Positions 1 through 8,424 of a stretch of 64,000 nucleotides of DNA are shown in pieces. A program made the position numbers and the translations under genes. Positions within the stretch are counted from its first letter, which is position 1; each line of letters starts with the position of its first letter. This DNA is from Sporosarcina sp. ANT_H38 (GTDB lineage: Bacteria > Bacillota > Bacilli > Bacillales_A > Planococcaceae). The stretch covers positions 372,001 to 436,000 of the forward strand of contig NZ_VOBC01000003.1 of NCBI RefSeq assembly GCF_008369195.1, given 5' to 3'. The notes under the pieces are model-generated. The model was not told the origin of the DNA. It saw nothing but the letters and a program-made list of their open reading frames with translations, and did no database searches.

Positions 1-2
1 GG

Positions 3-422
3 ACCTATGTCTTACTCAGTATGGGTGGTCCGTTACTGGCACTAGGCTATATTTGTGCATTTGCTTACGTCTACACCAATTTTTCCGGTTCAAGAATGAT
101 GCGTGCTTTCGAAAATGTTGGAAAACTATCGCTGACGAATTATCTTCTCCAAACGGTAATCTGTACATTCATCTTTTATGGCTACGGACTCGGTCAATTT
201 GGGGAACTCGGCGTCTTGAACAGCATTTTACTGGGACTCGTCATTTTCTCTGCTCAATGTCTATTCAGTTATTCGTATCTAAAATATTTCCGTCGTGGAC
301 CAATCGAATTTATCCTTCGTATGTGGACAAATTTCTCTTGGAACGGCCGCGTAAAAGCCAAGAATAAGAAATTAAGTTATCCACATGTCGATAACCAACA
401 ACCACGTTTAACAGAAAAATAG
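3..422 (+). CDS. DUF418 family membrane protein, C-terminal part
   Basis: The reading frame is open from the window edge, so this is only the C-terminal 139 or so residues. It shows three hydrophobic segments and the family-typical block GKLSLTNYLLQTVIC...FYGYGL followed by a basic FRRGPIEFILRMWT end, as in the DUF418/YeiB family of polytopic membrane proteins. Family members are inner-membrane proteins of unproven function, often grouped with acyltransferase-like membrane proteins. The stop is followed 200 bp later by a strong bidirectional terminator. The family call is from remembered C-terminal motifs; no specific role can be given. Confidence 0.8.
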   Translation, partial: TYVLLSMGGPLLALGYICAFAYVYTNFSGSRMMRAFENVGKLSLTNYLLQTVICTFIFYGYGLGQFGELGVLNSILLGLVIFSAQCLFSYSYLKYFRRGPIEFILRMWTNFSWNGRVKAKNKKLSYPHVDNQQPRLTEK

Positions 423-620
423 GTTATCCACAGCTATGATGAAAATAATGACGCCTACATGGATTCCTATACGAGATCAGAGATTGAAAATCTCATTAAT
501 ACTTTTCAAGAAAAAAATGCTTTAAACATTTTTCTTACGGAAGAGGCTAGATGAAATAACCAGATAATATAATTGCCACGGCTGAATTAAGAACTACTTT
601 ATGTAGAACAAATAATTGCG
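423..620. other. Intergenic, possible gene remnant
   Basis: Between the DUF418 gene and the terminator I see no complete gene. One plus-strand frame is open from 423 to the TGA at 552-554 and encodes a coding-like acidic peptide (contains DAYMDSYTRSEIENLINTF), but it has no convincing start or ribosome binding site. It may be the decayed tail of a lost gene. Confidence 0.25.
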
Positions 621-658
621 TAATGAAAAGCGTGCTAAATTCAGCACGCTTTTCATTA
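621..658. terminator. Bidirectional terminator hairpin
   Basis: A perfect 16-bp inverted repeat (621-636 against 643-658, loop AAATTC) with A-rich and T-rich flanks separates the rightward DUF418 gene from the leftward GNAT gene. It would end transcription from both sides. Confidence 0.8.
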
Positions 659-664
659 CTTAAG

Positions 665-1117
665 TCACTGCTTTTCTTGTAACTCCCATTTAATCATATT
701 ATCCTCTTTCCCAACTTCCTCCATCCCCAGTTTCTTTAATACTTTGATAGAAGCATAATTATCATCTAAACACTCTGCAATGACACGATCTACTCTTTGA
801 GAAGCGAATGCCCAATTTACTATCTCATTAACCGCTTCAGTTGCATAACCTTTCCCCCATTCAGAAGGAATAATACCATAACCAACTTCAACTATTTTAT
901 CTGCTTGCGGCCTACCTTTGAAACCAATATCCCCAATAACGGAGTTGCTCTCATTATCTATGACGAACCATGGCCCCCACCCTAAAATAGTTGCATCCTT
1001 TTTAAGTTCTTCAATATGAAAATCGATATGTGGGCCAATCTCATATTTATCGATTATGGACGAAAGAAAATCCTCAGTGCAAGGTACAAGTGTTAATCTT
1101 TTTGTTTTTATATTCAC
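665..1117 (-). CDS. GNAT-family N-acetyltransferase (RimJ-like)
   Basis: 150 residues, the normal size for a single Acetyltransf_3/GNAT domain. It opens with the MNIKTKRLTLVPCTEDF beta-strand typical of RimJ/RimL-like enzymes. It carries GYGIIPSEWGKGYATEAV, the acetyl-CoA pyrophosphate loop (Q/R-x-x-G-x-G/A variant WGKGYA), and ends with the ASIKVLKKLGM helix. It should transfer acetyl from acetyl-CoA to an amine in the cytoplasm; the substrate is unknown. The start is GTG at 1115-1117 with AAGGAG eight bases upstream. It is monocistronic, bounded by terminators. Confidence 0.85.
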   Translation of the reverse strand: MNIKTKRLTLVPCTEDFLSSIIDKYEIGPHIDFHIEELKKDATILGWGPWFVIDNESNSVIGDIGFKGRPQADKIVEVGYGIIPSEWGKGYATEAVNEIVNWAFASQRVDRVIAECLDDNYASIKVLKKLGMEEVGKEDNMIKWELQEKQ

Positions 1118-1256
1118 TTTGACACTCCTTAGCAGTTATTTTATTACCTCAAAAGATTGAAACACCTTAAAATCAATCATAATCATATCCCCTTTAATTG
1201 ATCACAGGTAAATTTTAACATACATCAACCTGAAGTTTTGTTCTATGATAAAATTA

Positions 1257-1290
1257 AAAGGGGAATACACATTACTGTGTATTCCCCTTT
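1257..1290 (-). terminator. Terminator after the MetE-like gene
   Basis: A 14-bp perfect stem (1257-1270 with 1277-1290) with a six-base loop, just downstream of the leftward methyltransferase gene. The minus-strand product ends in a short T-containing tract. Confidence 0.75.
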
Positions 1291-1305
1291 ATTATCAAGT
1301 CCTGC

Positions 1306-2418
1306 TTATCCCCAAACTTCCTTCGCCACATCCACAATGAATTTCAATTTCGCCCATTGCTGTTCTTCTGTTAACTTGTTCCCGTGATGCGTTGAAGCGA
1401 ACCCGCATTGTGGACTTAAGCACAGTTGTTCAAGCGGTACGTATTGTGAAGCTTCTTGAATACGTGCAATAACCGCGTCCTTGTCTTCCACTTCTCCATT
1501 TTTCGATGTAACTACACCAAGGACAACTTTTGCGCCACCGTTTGGTACATGATCCAGCGGTTTAAAGTCTCCTGAACGTTCGTCATCATATTCCAAGAAG
1601 AAGCCATCTACTTTTTCTTTTGCAAGTAATGTTGGTGCAATCAATGCATAGCTTCCTTCAAACGCCCACGTCGATTGGTAGTTTCCGCGGCATAAATGTG
1701 TTGTTACAAATAGATCTTCAGGCTTATCTTCCAGAACACCATTAATAACGCGTAGTGCTAGGTCAATTAGTTTTTCTCTTGAGTAGGCTCCATCGTTGAA
1801 CGGGATATTCGGTGCAGAAAGCCCCGCAATATAGACATCATCCAACTGCAAGTAGCGTACACCCGCCTTGTAAAATGCATTCAAAGCGTCTTTGTATGCT
1901 TGAATAACATCTTTTGCAAATTCTTCAATGTCAGGATAAATTGTTTCATCACGAATTCCGACATTAAAGAGCTGATTCGGACTCGGAATTGTTTGTTTCG
2001 CAACGGAACGACCGCCAACAATTTCATTAAACTCAACGAAGTCTTGAATGAATGGATGATTAGGATTAAATGAAATCTTACCTGTGTTTCGAACGTTATA
2101 ACGTTCCGTTTCAATGCCGTCAAATACATAGCCAGTCTCCGGCACAAATCCTTCAATTCCATTCAGATGCTCCAAGAAGTCCAAATGCCACCACGTACGT
2201 CTAAATTCACCGTCTGTTACAAGTTCCAAGCCAACTTCAATTTGCTTATCAACAACCCGTTTAATTTCCTGCGTTTCCACTTCACGTAATTGTTGTGCAG
2301 TTACTGTGCCTTCTTTGAAGTCTTTGCGCACTTTATGCAAGTTATCTGGTCGTAGTAAACTTCCAACGTGATCTGCTCGGAATGGTGCTTTCGTTAGTGT
2401 TGTCGATTGATTTGTCAT
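1306..2418 (-). CDS. MetE-like cobalamin-independent methyltransferase (YxjG/YxjH type)
   Basis: 370 residues from ATG 2416-2418, chosen because AGAGGG lies at proper distance; upstream codons in frame lack a ribosome binding site. The protein matches the short single-barrel MetE family (YxjG/YxjH of Bacillus), half the size of true MetE. Visible features are FRADHVGSLLRP at the N terminus, DGEFRR, and the zinc-site blocks THLCRGN and SPQCGFAS. Relatives transfer a methyl group to homocysteine or a related thiol, with the donor poorly defined. It is second in an operon 81 bases behind the cyclase gene, and both are under the S-box at 3371-3491, so expression should rise when S-adenosylmethionine is low. 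Confidence 0.85.
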   Translation of the reverse strand: MTNQSTTLTKAPFRADHVGSLLRPDNLHKVRKDFKEGTVTAQQLREVETQEIKRVVDKQIEVGLELVTDGEFRRTWWHLDFLEHLNGIEGFVPETGYVFDGIETERYNVRNTGKISFNPNHPFIQDFVEFNEIVGGRSVAKQTIPSPNQLFNVGIRDETIYPDIEEFAKDVIQAYKDALNAFYKAGVRYLQLDDVYIAGLSAPNIPFNDGAYSREKLIDLALRVINGVLEDKPEDLFVTTHLCRGNYQSTWAFEGSYALIAPTLLAKEKVDGFFLEYDDERSGDFKPLDHVPNGGAKVVLGVVTSKNGEVEDKDAVIARIQEASQYVPLEQLCLSPQCGFASTHHGNKLTEEQQWAKLKFIVDVAKEVWG

Positions 2419-2499
2419 GGTATATTCCCTCTTTCTATTTTTGGAGTAGATTACGATTTTATTAGGACAAAAATGCAAATGAGCAGAACCTCTTTTTTC

Positions 2500-3237
2500 T
2501 TATGGCAGTATCGCGAATGAGCGTACTGGGAATCCAGATGCTTTTTCCGGCTTTGGAACAATGTTAAAAATGACTGCGCCTTTTGGTGGCACTTTATCTA
2601 AATTCGTTAATAGCTCAATTTGATAGGTATCTTGTTCAAGGACGTAATATTCCCCCAGCAGAGCTTGATTCTTCTGAAAATCGATGGCTGAATCCGTATC
2701 GAATGTTTCATGACCGACTGCTTTCACTTTTCTTTCATCGAATAAAAACTGTAAAGCAGCAAGGCCCCAACCCGGTATGCGGTTATTCCCATCAGCATCT
2801 TTATTGCAAAACGCCTCGTTATCCGGCCAGCGTTTGCTCCAATCTGTACGTAGTGCCACAAATGTACTTGCCTCAATTTGCCCGTGCTGAGCTTCAAACT
2901 TCAGAATATCTTCAACAGTTAATGTGAAATCATGATTGTCCTCGGATTCTTTCGATTTATCGATGACCACAAGCGGTAATACCAATTCCTTTAAACTGAG
3001 TTCATCCAAGTATCTTGTATCACGAACGAAGTGGATTGGTGCATCAATATGTGTGCCATATTGTCCCGCAAATTTAAAACTCTGTGCAAAAAATCCATCA
3101 TCATGATTAAATAATGTCGTAAACTCCGCTGCATCAAATGCTGAAAAGTGGGGTGAGTTGGGTCCAAAGGTATGTGTTAAATCGACCCACTCTTTCTTTT
3201 TTAACAAAGCAATTGCATCGATTAATTCATTAGAAAT
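2500..3237 (-). CDS. Cyclase-family metal-dependent hydrolase, apparent AUU start
   Basis: About 245 residues, matching the kynurenine-formamidase/cyclase family (PF04199). WVDLTHTFGP is followed by the metal-binding signature GTHIDAPIHF and a late GHETFDTD segment that fits the third metal/catalytic region. Members hydrolyse amide or ester bonds with a divalent metal; the substrate here is unknown. The first ordinary start in frame is TTG at 3205-3207, but it has no ribosome binding site. Ten codons upstream, ATT at 3235-3237 is seven bases after GAGAGGAG, and the added residues (SNELIDAIAL) look like the normal N terminus. I therefore prefer an AUU start. It is the first gene of the S-box operon. 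Confidence 0.75.
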   Translation of the reverse strand: MSNELIDAIALLKKKEWVDLTHTFGPNSPHFSAFDAAEFTTLFNHDDGFFAQSFKFAGQYGTHIDAPIHFVRDTRYLDELSLKELVLPLVVIDKSKESEDNHDFTLTVEDILKFEAQHGQIEASTFVALRTDWSKRWPDNEAFCNKDADGNNRIPGWGLAALQFLFDERKVKAVGHETFDTDSAIDFQKNQALLGEYYVLEQDTYQIELLTNLDKVPPKGAVIFNIVPKPEKASGFPVRSFAILP

Positions 3238-3322
3238 AATAATTCTCCTCTCATCTTTTGTAGGTAACTTTAGTTTCCAGAAATAACAAAAGCGAAGGGC
3301 GATCTTAGTCTAAACGAAAGAA

Positions 3323-3354
3323 AAAACCTCTTCTATATTTCAAGAAGAGGTTTT
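3323..3354 (-). terminator. Expression-platform terminator of the S-box
   Basis: A 12-bp perfect stem (3323-3334 with 3343-3354) lies directly after the S-box aptamer on the minus strand and is followed by a run of six T. This is the expected SAM-stabilised terminator that stops transcription before the cyclase gene. Confidence 0.9.
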
Positions 3355-3370
3355 GGCATAATCGCTTTTT

Positions 3371-3491
3371 GCTCTTCTTATCTCCAAGCCCTAAGCATTA
3401 CACTTAAGCTTCTGGAATTAGCACAGTACTTTTAAAAGTCTGTTGCTGAGGTATCATCGGGCCAGTCCCTACACCTCTCTGGATAAGAAAG
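3371..3491 (-). ncRNA. SAM-I (S-box) riboswitch
   Basis: Read on the minus strand, the leader carries the S-box core: a P1 stem of TTCTTATC with GATAAGAA, then AGAGAGGTGTAGGGACTGG, CCCGATGA, ACCTCAGCAAC, GTGCTAATTCCAG, and the closing GGAGATAAGAAG. It precedes a terminator and the cyclase/MetE-like operon. S-boxes bind S-adenosylmethionine and switch off methionine-related genes by termination. The identification rests on near-complete consensus. Confidence 0.95.
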
Positions 3492-3515
3492 TTACGTATT
3501 TAATTGTTAAATAGT

Positions 3516-3544
3516 ACAATACACGGATTATAATAGATTGTCAA
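3516..3544 (-). promoter_or_regulatory. SigA-type promoter for the S-box operon
   Basis: On the minus strand TTGACA (3539-3544) and TATTGT (3516-3521) are separated by 17 bases. They sit about 25 bases upstream of the S-box P1 stem, the right place for the leader's transcription start. Confidence 0.7.
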
Positions 3545-3611
3545 CACAGAAAATAGATACTATTTAGACTATACATACTTATACTAACTAAAACACCTGA
3601 TAAACAAAAAC

Positions 3612-3631
3612 GTCCGTAAACATATACGGAC
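3612..3631. terminator. Short hairpin, possible terminator
   Basis: GTCCGTA (3612-3618) pairs with TACGGAC (3625-3631) and is flanked by A-rich and T-rich sequence. No gene is seen in 3545-3767, so its partner gene is unclear. Confidence 0.35.
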
Positions 3632-3767
3632 TTTTCACGATTACTTCTTTTCTTTTTATGCTCCATCGAATTTCCCCCTTACTAAAAACAGAATATAGAC
3701 CATCACTCTCCCCATTTGAATGATACTTTACTAAAGGGGAAAGACATTTTGAAAGCTCTATCCAACT

Positions 3768-3805
3768 AAAACAAGCAAGCTACTAAAAAGTAGCTTGCTT
3801 GTTTT
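3768..3805 (-). terminator. Terminator after the DUF2798 gene
   Basis: A 17-bp perfect stem (3768-3784 with 3789-3805, four-A loop) overlaps the first base of the stop codon of the leftward DUF2798 gene. Confidence 0.85.
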
Positions 3806-4287
3806 CACGCGTTTAATTCAGGTTTTTGTGTCGACGGTTTAATGTATTTAGCTAATAGCCTACGTGAGATTGGTCCAACAATTAATAACTGCGATGGAAA
3901 CGCTACTATAAGGTTTAGACCAACTATTTTAAGGTAAGCTGTGAAAATTGAACCTTCAATTCCTGTCATTAACGTCGTCAAAATAAGTCCGTATACTGAC
4001 ATAATAAGAACCATTATAGGGACCATACATAAAGACATCGCCACAATAAAGTTGATATCTTTCGATTTATCATAAGGCAGTGATAATGCAAATTTACGCC
4101 CTAAAGGTTCAACGAACGACTCTGCAATAAAAGCGACGATAAATGTTATAACAAATTGAATCACTGCACTCCCTACTGTAAACGATGAAAATCCGTGTAA
4201 AGCTGTGTTGTAAAATGACATAATAAGAACCATTCCAAAACACATAAACAGCCCGAAAATAATGCCTTCTTTTTTATTACTAGGCAA
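3805..4287 (-). CDS. DUF2798 family membrane protein
   Basis: 160 residues with four predicted membrane segments (about residues 8-26, 36-57, 82-107 and 120-145). The duplicated feature of GLFMCFGMVLIMSFYN and VAMSLCMVPIMVLIMSVYG, each followed by a second helix, is typical of DUF2798 proteins, which consist of two tandem two-helix repeats. The function is unknown. The start is TTG at 4285-4287 behind AAAGGTTGG. It stands alone, with terminators on both sides. Confidence 0.75.
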   Translation of the reverse strand: MPSNKKEGIIFGLFMCFGMVLIMSFYNTALHGFSSFTVGSAVIQFVITFIVAFIAESFVEPLGRKFALSLPYDKSKDINFIVAMSLCMVPIMVLIMSVYGLILTTLMTGIEGSIFTAYLKIVGLNLIVAFPSQLLIVGPISRRLLAKYIKPSTQKPELNA

Positions 4288-4427
4288 ATAAAACCAACCT
4301 TTCTTTTAGAAGATGAATGTAATTATATATGCCAATATTTTTTTACATAAGTGACGTTTCTGTGAATCTTTTTAACAATGACAAAAATAATTATTAATCT
4401 TTGAAAGAGCTTTATATCCAGGTATTT

Positions 4428-4464
4428 AAAAGAGCCCAATTCTTATGCGAATTTGGGCTCTTTT
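4428..4464 (-). terminator. Terminator after the thioesterase gene
   Basis: AAAAGAGCCCA (4428-4438) pairs with TGGGCTCTTTT (4454-4464), and the stem extends inward with AAT/ATT. It lies 80 bases downstream of the leftward thioesterase stop. Confidence 0.8.
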
Positions 4465-4542
4465 GGTGTGTTTAATTTCGAAGAACTGAACGGATTACTT
4501 TAAACCAAATTTCACCTTTTAAACGATTAACACAGTCAACGA

Positions 4543-5019
4543 TTAGTGTTTCATCTCACTCCGCAATTTCCGATGCTCGCGACGTGCAGGTGCCGTTTCG
4601 AATAGACTCTTTTCAACTTCCGTTTCCGGGAATATCCCCGCTACAGGAATTGGTTTATTGTTCTCATCCATAGCCACCATTGTAAGGAAAGATTCAGTCG
4701 TCAGCTTCGTTACACCTGTCAATAAATTCATGGAATGGACGGAAACGAATACTTCCATCGACGTACGGCCGGTGAAACTGACGATGGCTTCGAGTTCCAG
4801 TACGTCACCTACACGTGCTGAAGATAAGAAATCGACTGAATCGATAGATGCGGTTACAACTGAATGGTGAGAATGTTTCATCGCTGTAATTGCAGCGATT
4901 TCATCTATGTATGATAGAACATGCCCACCAAAAATTGTTTGTAAATGATTCGTGTCTGGTGGTAATACAAGTTTGGTTTGAATAGTACGCGAATGGCTCA
5001 TTGGTCGTTTTTCTGTCAT
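4543..5019 (-). CDS. Hotdog-fold acyl-CoA thioesterase (YkhA/YciA type)
   Basis: 158 residues, a single hotdog domain. The family hallmark NHLQTIFGGHVLSYIDEIAA holds the catalytic region (N-x-x-x-x-x-x-G-G and D/E). VDSVDFLSSARVGDVLELEA and the SFLTMVAMDE strand follow. It should hydrolyse acyl-CoAs to free acid and CoA in the cytoplasm. The start ATG has GGGGAATAACAG upstream. It is monocistronic. Confidence 0.9.
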   Translation of the reverse strand: MTEKRPMSHSRTIQTKLVLPPDTNHLQTIFGGHVLSYIDEIAAITAMKHSHHSVVTASIDSVDFLSSARVGDVLELEAIVSFTGRTSMEVFVSVHSMNLLTGVTKLTTESFLTMVAMDENNKPIPVAGIFPETEVEKSLFETAPARREHRKLRSEMKH

Positions 5020-5139
5020 CTGTTATTCCCCATTTCCTTGAGTAGCTTACTTTTTAGTATACCCGTTTTCCTGAAGATTGACTGAAGTTAACTATAATCC
5101 TTAAGAAAAGTGTGGATTGCTAAAAAACGGTATCATACG

Positions 5140-5880
5140 CTATCCTTGTTGCCTTTCCGTAAGCAACGATCCGAATAACTTTTTAGAATAAAGATGGGAA
5201 AATTTGAACGCGCCTTCCTCCTTAACACTTTCATCGACAATCTCTCCATCTTTCATAACATAAATTCGGTCGCACATATATTCGACTACTTGTAAGTCAT
5301 GGGAAATCAATAGAATAGCCATACCGGTCTCCCGATTCAACTCAATGAGTAAGTCAATAATTTCTCTCTGTACTAAACGGTCTAAACTAGAGACGATTTC
5401 GTCGCATATTAATAATTCCGGATTAACAAGAATGGACCGTAGTAGATTGACACGTTGCCTTTCGCCGCCACTCAATTCAGATGGCCGTCGCTTCAAATGT
5501 GCTTCTGTCAATTTTACTTTTCCAAGCATATGACGAATATGCGTATCCATGTCGACTATTTTATGCCGCAGGGGCTCCATCAGAATTTCCCTGACAGTCC
5601 AAGATGGATTAAGTGCAGCCGACGCATTTTGGAAAATCAGCTGGCATCCTTCATAAAACCTCTTTTTCGAACGACTCGTGACAGGTATTCCCTGGAATGA
5701 AACGATACCAGCATCCGGGACTTCAAGGTGCATAATGAGCCGTGATAATGTGCTTTTCCCACTGCCACTTTCCCCAACAAGGCCTACGATTTCACTTTCA
5801 CCAATAGCCATTTCAATTCCACTAAGAACTTTCTTCCCTTTACGATAACTCTTCGATACATTTTCCACAGTTAATAGCAT
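5140..5880 (-). CDS. nikE: Nickel ABC transporter ATP-binding protein NikE
   Basis: 246 residues. Walker A GESGSGKST is near residue 36, the signature LSGGERQR near 140, Walker B LLICDE near 160 and the switch histidine in LLISHD. Length is that of NikE (about 250-270). It lacks the C-terminal cysteine-containing extension of oligopeptide ATPases, which supports a Nik/Cnt-type metal transporter. It is the last gene of the five-gene operon, 21 bases after nikD. It should power nickel import for the adjacent urease. A nickelophore or short-peptide substrate cannot be excluded. Confidence 0.8.
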   Translation of the reverse strand: MLLTVENVSKSYRKGKKVLSGIEMAIGESEIVGLVGESGSGKSTLSRLIMHLEVPDAGIVSFQGIPVTSRSKKRFYEGCQLIFQNASAALNPSWTVREILMEPLRHKIVDMDTHIRHMLGKVKLTEAHLKRRPSELSGGERQRVNLLRSILVNPELLICDEIVSSLDRLVQREIIDLLIELNRETGMAILLISHDLQVVEYMCDRIYVMKDGEIVDESVKEEGAFKFSHLYSKKLFGSLLTERQQG

Positions 5881-5901
5881 TCTCTTCTCGCCCTTCCCGA
5901 C

Positions 5902-6651
5902 TTAAAACCGACTCTCCAACAGCCGTTTTGTATAAGGGTGTTCTGGCCGTTTAAATCGTTCCTCAACAATTCCTGTCTCGACTACTTTTCCCTCAAACAT
6001 GACAACCATTTCATGTGCCGCCTCAGCTACTATATCCAAGTCGTGCGTGATTAACAAAATCGTTGTCCCCTGCTCTTCATTCAAAGATTTTAGTAAGTCC
6101 ATAAACTCCTTCTGCAACATCCTATCTAGTGCTGATGTAGGTTCATCGGCAATCAAGAGATCTGGTTCTACATATAAAGCACACGCAATCATACAACGTT
6201 GCAACATCCCTCCAGAAAGCTCAAATGGATATTGATGAAAAATGTCTACAGAAAGGCCGAGATTATCCAAAATACGGGTCATCTTCAAAGTGAACTGTTT
6301 AAGCGAGTCCCCTTTTCGTACGCCTGAAAATGAATAAAGTTGGCGGTCCATTTTTACAGAAGGATTAAAACTATTTGCTGCATCTTGAAAAATTGTAAAG
6401 ATAGATGACTTCCTAATTTTCATCATTTCCCGTGTTGAACGACCAATTAAGTTCATTCCATTGAACGACGCTTGTCCAGTCGCGGTCATACCTGGCGGCA
6501 AAATACCGAGCAATGCTGCGACAGTCATACTTTTCCCACTGCCACTTCCACCAATAATCGATGTGATTTTTCCACGTGGAATCGAAAACGAGCTGTCTTC
6601 CACAATGTACTTTTCATCGATAAAAATCGATAACTGGTCCACTTTAAGCAT
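5902..6651 (-). CDS. nikD: Nickel ABC transporter ATP-binding protein NikD
   Basis: 249 residues with Walker A GGSGSGKS (near residue 35), signature LSGGMLQRC, Walker B LLIADEPTSALD and the H-loop LLITHD. The short length without an oligopeptide-type C-terminal tail fits NikD. It overlaps nikC by 8 bases and precedes nikE, so the two ATPases probably form a heterodimer on the cytoplasmic face of the NikBC channel. Two slightly different ATPases per system is the Nik/Opp family norm. Confidence 0.8.
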   Translation of the reverse strand: MLKVDQLSIFIDEKYIVEDSSFSIPRGKITSIIGGSGSGKSMTVAALLGILPPGMTATGQASFNGMNLIGRSTREMMKIRKSSIFTIFQDAANSFNPSVKMDRQLYSFSGVRKGDSLKQFTLKMTRILDNLGLSVDIFHQYPFELSGGMLQRCMIACALYVEPDLLIADEPTSALDRMLQKEFMDLLKSLNEEQGTTILLITHDLDIVAEAAHEMVVMFEGKVVETGIVEERFKRPEHPYTKRLLESRF

Positions 6652-7456
6652 TCGAACGCCTCCGTTTCGGATCTTTCAATGCTTCACCTATGAAGTTAAC
6701 GGATAAAATCGTAATAAAGATCATGATTCCTGGAAATAATCCTATCCACCATGCTCCAATTAATATATCGTTTTGTGCGTAGAACAACATATTTCCCCAC
6801 GACGGAATTGCAGGCGGAACGCCGATACCTAGAAAACTGAGCGACACCTCAATAAATATTGCTCCTGCAAAGTTAAACAGCGTTACAACAAAAATAGCAG
6901 GCACGCTATTACGAAGCATATGGCTAAAAATGATTTTCCATACGGGTGTGCCAAACATGGTAGCCATTTTTACAAATTCAGCTTCTTTCAGTCTTATGAA
7001 TTCCGATCGAACGATGCGAGCCGTGACCAGCCACCCGGTAATTCCAATAATGAGCGCCATACTCCACATGCCACCTTGCATAAATGCTTGAAACGCCAAT
7101 AGTAGAATAAGTGATGGAATCGTGATAAGCGCTTCAAGAAAACTCATCATTATCTTATCGACATAACCGCCAACAAAACCACTAATTCCACCATAAAGTA
7201 CGCCGATAGCTAGAGATAGGACTACGGAAACACTCGCAACAGTGAGCGTTACTTTACCACCCTCTAACAATCGAGAAAACACATCGCGTCCGAGATGATC
7301 CGTCCCAAGCAGATGGCCATCTCCCGGTGGTGCATAGACTTTATCCATATTCATTTCATTTGCTGGATATGTTGAAAAGAGACCTGCGAAAGTCGTCATA
7401 ATGACGATCAAACCAAGGATCATACACCAGAAAATCAATACTTTTCGAGACCTCAT
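6644..7456 (-). CDS. nikC: Nickel ABC transporter permease NikC
   Basis: 270 residues, matching NikC length, with a signal-anchor helix (residues 7-28) and about five further helices. The dipeptide/nickel permease N-terminal motif GTDHLGRDVFSRLLEGG is present. The EAA-type coupling loop lies around residues 155-190 (LKEAEFVKMATMFG, then HMLRNSVPAI). It overlaps nikB by four bases (ATGA) and nikD by eight, indicating tight translational coupling. It forms the membrane channel with NikB. Confidence 0.8.
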   Translation of the reverse strand: MRSRKVLIFWCMILGLIVIMTTFAGLFSTYPANEMNMDKVYAPPGDGHLLGTDHLGRDVFSRLLEGGKVTLTVASVSVVLSLAIGVLYGGISGFVGGYVDKIMMSFLEALITIPSLILLLAFQAFMQGGMWSMALIIGITGWLVTARIVRSEFIRLKEAEFVKMATMFGTPVWKIIFSHMLRNSVPAIFVVTLFNFAGAIFIEVSLSFLGIGVPPAIPSWGNMLFYAQNDILIGAWWIGLFPGIMIFITILSVNFIGEALKDPKRRRSNA

Positions 7457-8424
7457 CTACTGTATGCCCCTTTCCGTAACTTGGGATCCATCGCATACAT
7501 GATAAAGTCGATGATGAATAAACTCAAGACGACTAGTAACCCGATGACAAGTATACCGCCCATAACCACCGGAAAGTCTTTCACCATGACCGCCTTTACA
7601 ATTAGCTGTCCGAGCCCTGACCATGCAAATAGTGATTCAACGATTATTGAACCACCAAAGAATGAAGGTAACGTCATCCCGATGTAATTCAAATACGGAA
7701 CAGATGAATTGTGCAAAATTCCTTTTCTGATTTCACGTTCTACTACTCCATTTGCTCTTGCGACCATGACATAGTATTTACTGCTTTCTGCCTTTATACT
7801 TTCTTGAAGGAAGCGAGCGTAGATGCCTGTATGCGTCAGAATAATGACAGCAGCGGGCATTATAAGATGGCGCAGTTTGTCTAGTAGACCCCCATCACCT
7901 CCGACCTCCCCCGAACCCGAGGATGGGAGGATTCCGAGTTTAACTGAAAAAAAGAAGATAAGTAAAATTCCGAGCCAAAATGACGGGATGGAGGAAGACG
8001 CAATGCTAATTGCTGATAATCCTTTGTCCCACCATGAACCGGCTTTCATACCTGCGATGGTTCCAAGCAAAAGAGATCCGATAATAATGAAAAAAATTGT
8101 CACACCAAAGAGTAACAACGTATTTGGCAACCGTTCCAAAACAATCACAGTCACGGGACGGCCTTCCTTAGACGAATAACCTAAATTCCCTTTTACTATT
8201 TCCTTCAGCCATGAACCGTATTGCTCAATTACCGGTCGGTCAAGCGAAAAAGCACTACTGATCCGTTCTTTCTCGGCCGTACTCAACGTTTGTGCATTGC
8301 CTCCATAGAATGCCGTTGCCGGATCACCTGGAGCCATATGCATGATGAAAAAAGAGAGGAAGCTAATGACGATGAGGACAATTGTCCCCATCATCATCCG
8401 CTTCCCGATCCATTTAACGTTCAT
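7453..8424 (-). CDS. nikB: Nickel ABC transporter permease NikB
   Basis: 323 residues from ATG 8422-8424, chosen because GAGGAG is nine bases upstream; an earlier in-frame start at 8466 would lie deep inside nikA. It has the OppB/NikB pattern: an N-terminal helix, the MAPGDPATAFYGG segment, then five more helices with the coupling sequence YYVMVARANGV and the end motif LFIIDFIMYAMDPKLR. It overlaps the nikA stop by 11 bases. Confidence 0.8.
   Translation of the reverse strand: MNVKWIGKRMMMGTIVLIVISFLSFFIMHMAPGDPATAFYGGNAQTLSTAEKERISSAFSLDRPVIEQYGSWLKEIVKGNLGYSSKEGRPVTVIVLERLPNTLLLFGVTIFFIIIGSLLLGTIAGMKAGSWWDKGLSAISIASSSIPSFWLGILLIFFFSVKLGILPSSGSGEVGGDGGLLDKLRHLIMPAAVIILTHTGIYARFLQESIKAESSKYYVMVARANGVVEREIRKGILHNSSVPYLNYIGMTLPSFFGGSIIVESLFAWSGLGQLIVKAVMVKDFPVVMGGILVIGLLVVLSLFIIDFIMYAMDPKLRKGAYSR

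Noticed and set aside
436..527. Small ORF starting ATGATG after the DUF418 gene
   Set aside because: It is about 30 codons with no ribosome binding site and low-complexity lysine-rich sequence; the neighbouring frame looks more like a gene remnant.
7823..8179. Plus-strand frame of 118 codons within nikB
   Set aside because: It is the complement of a well-supported permease gene and has no start signal or family resemblance.
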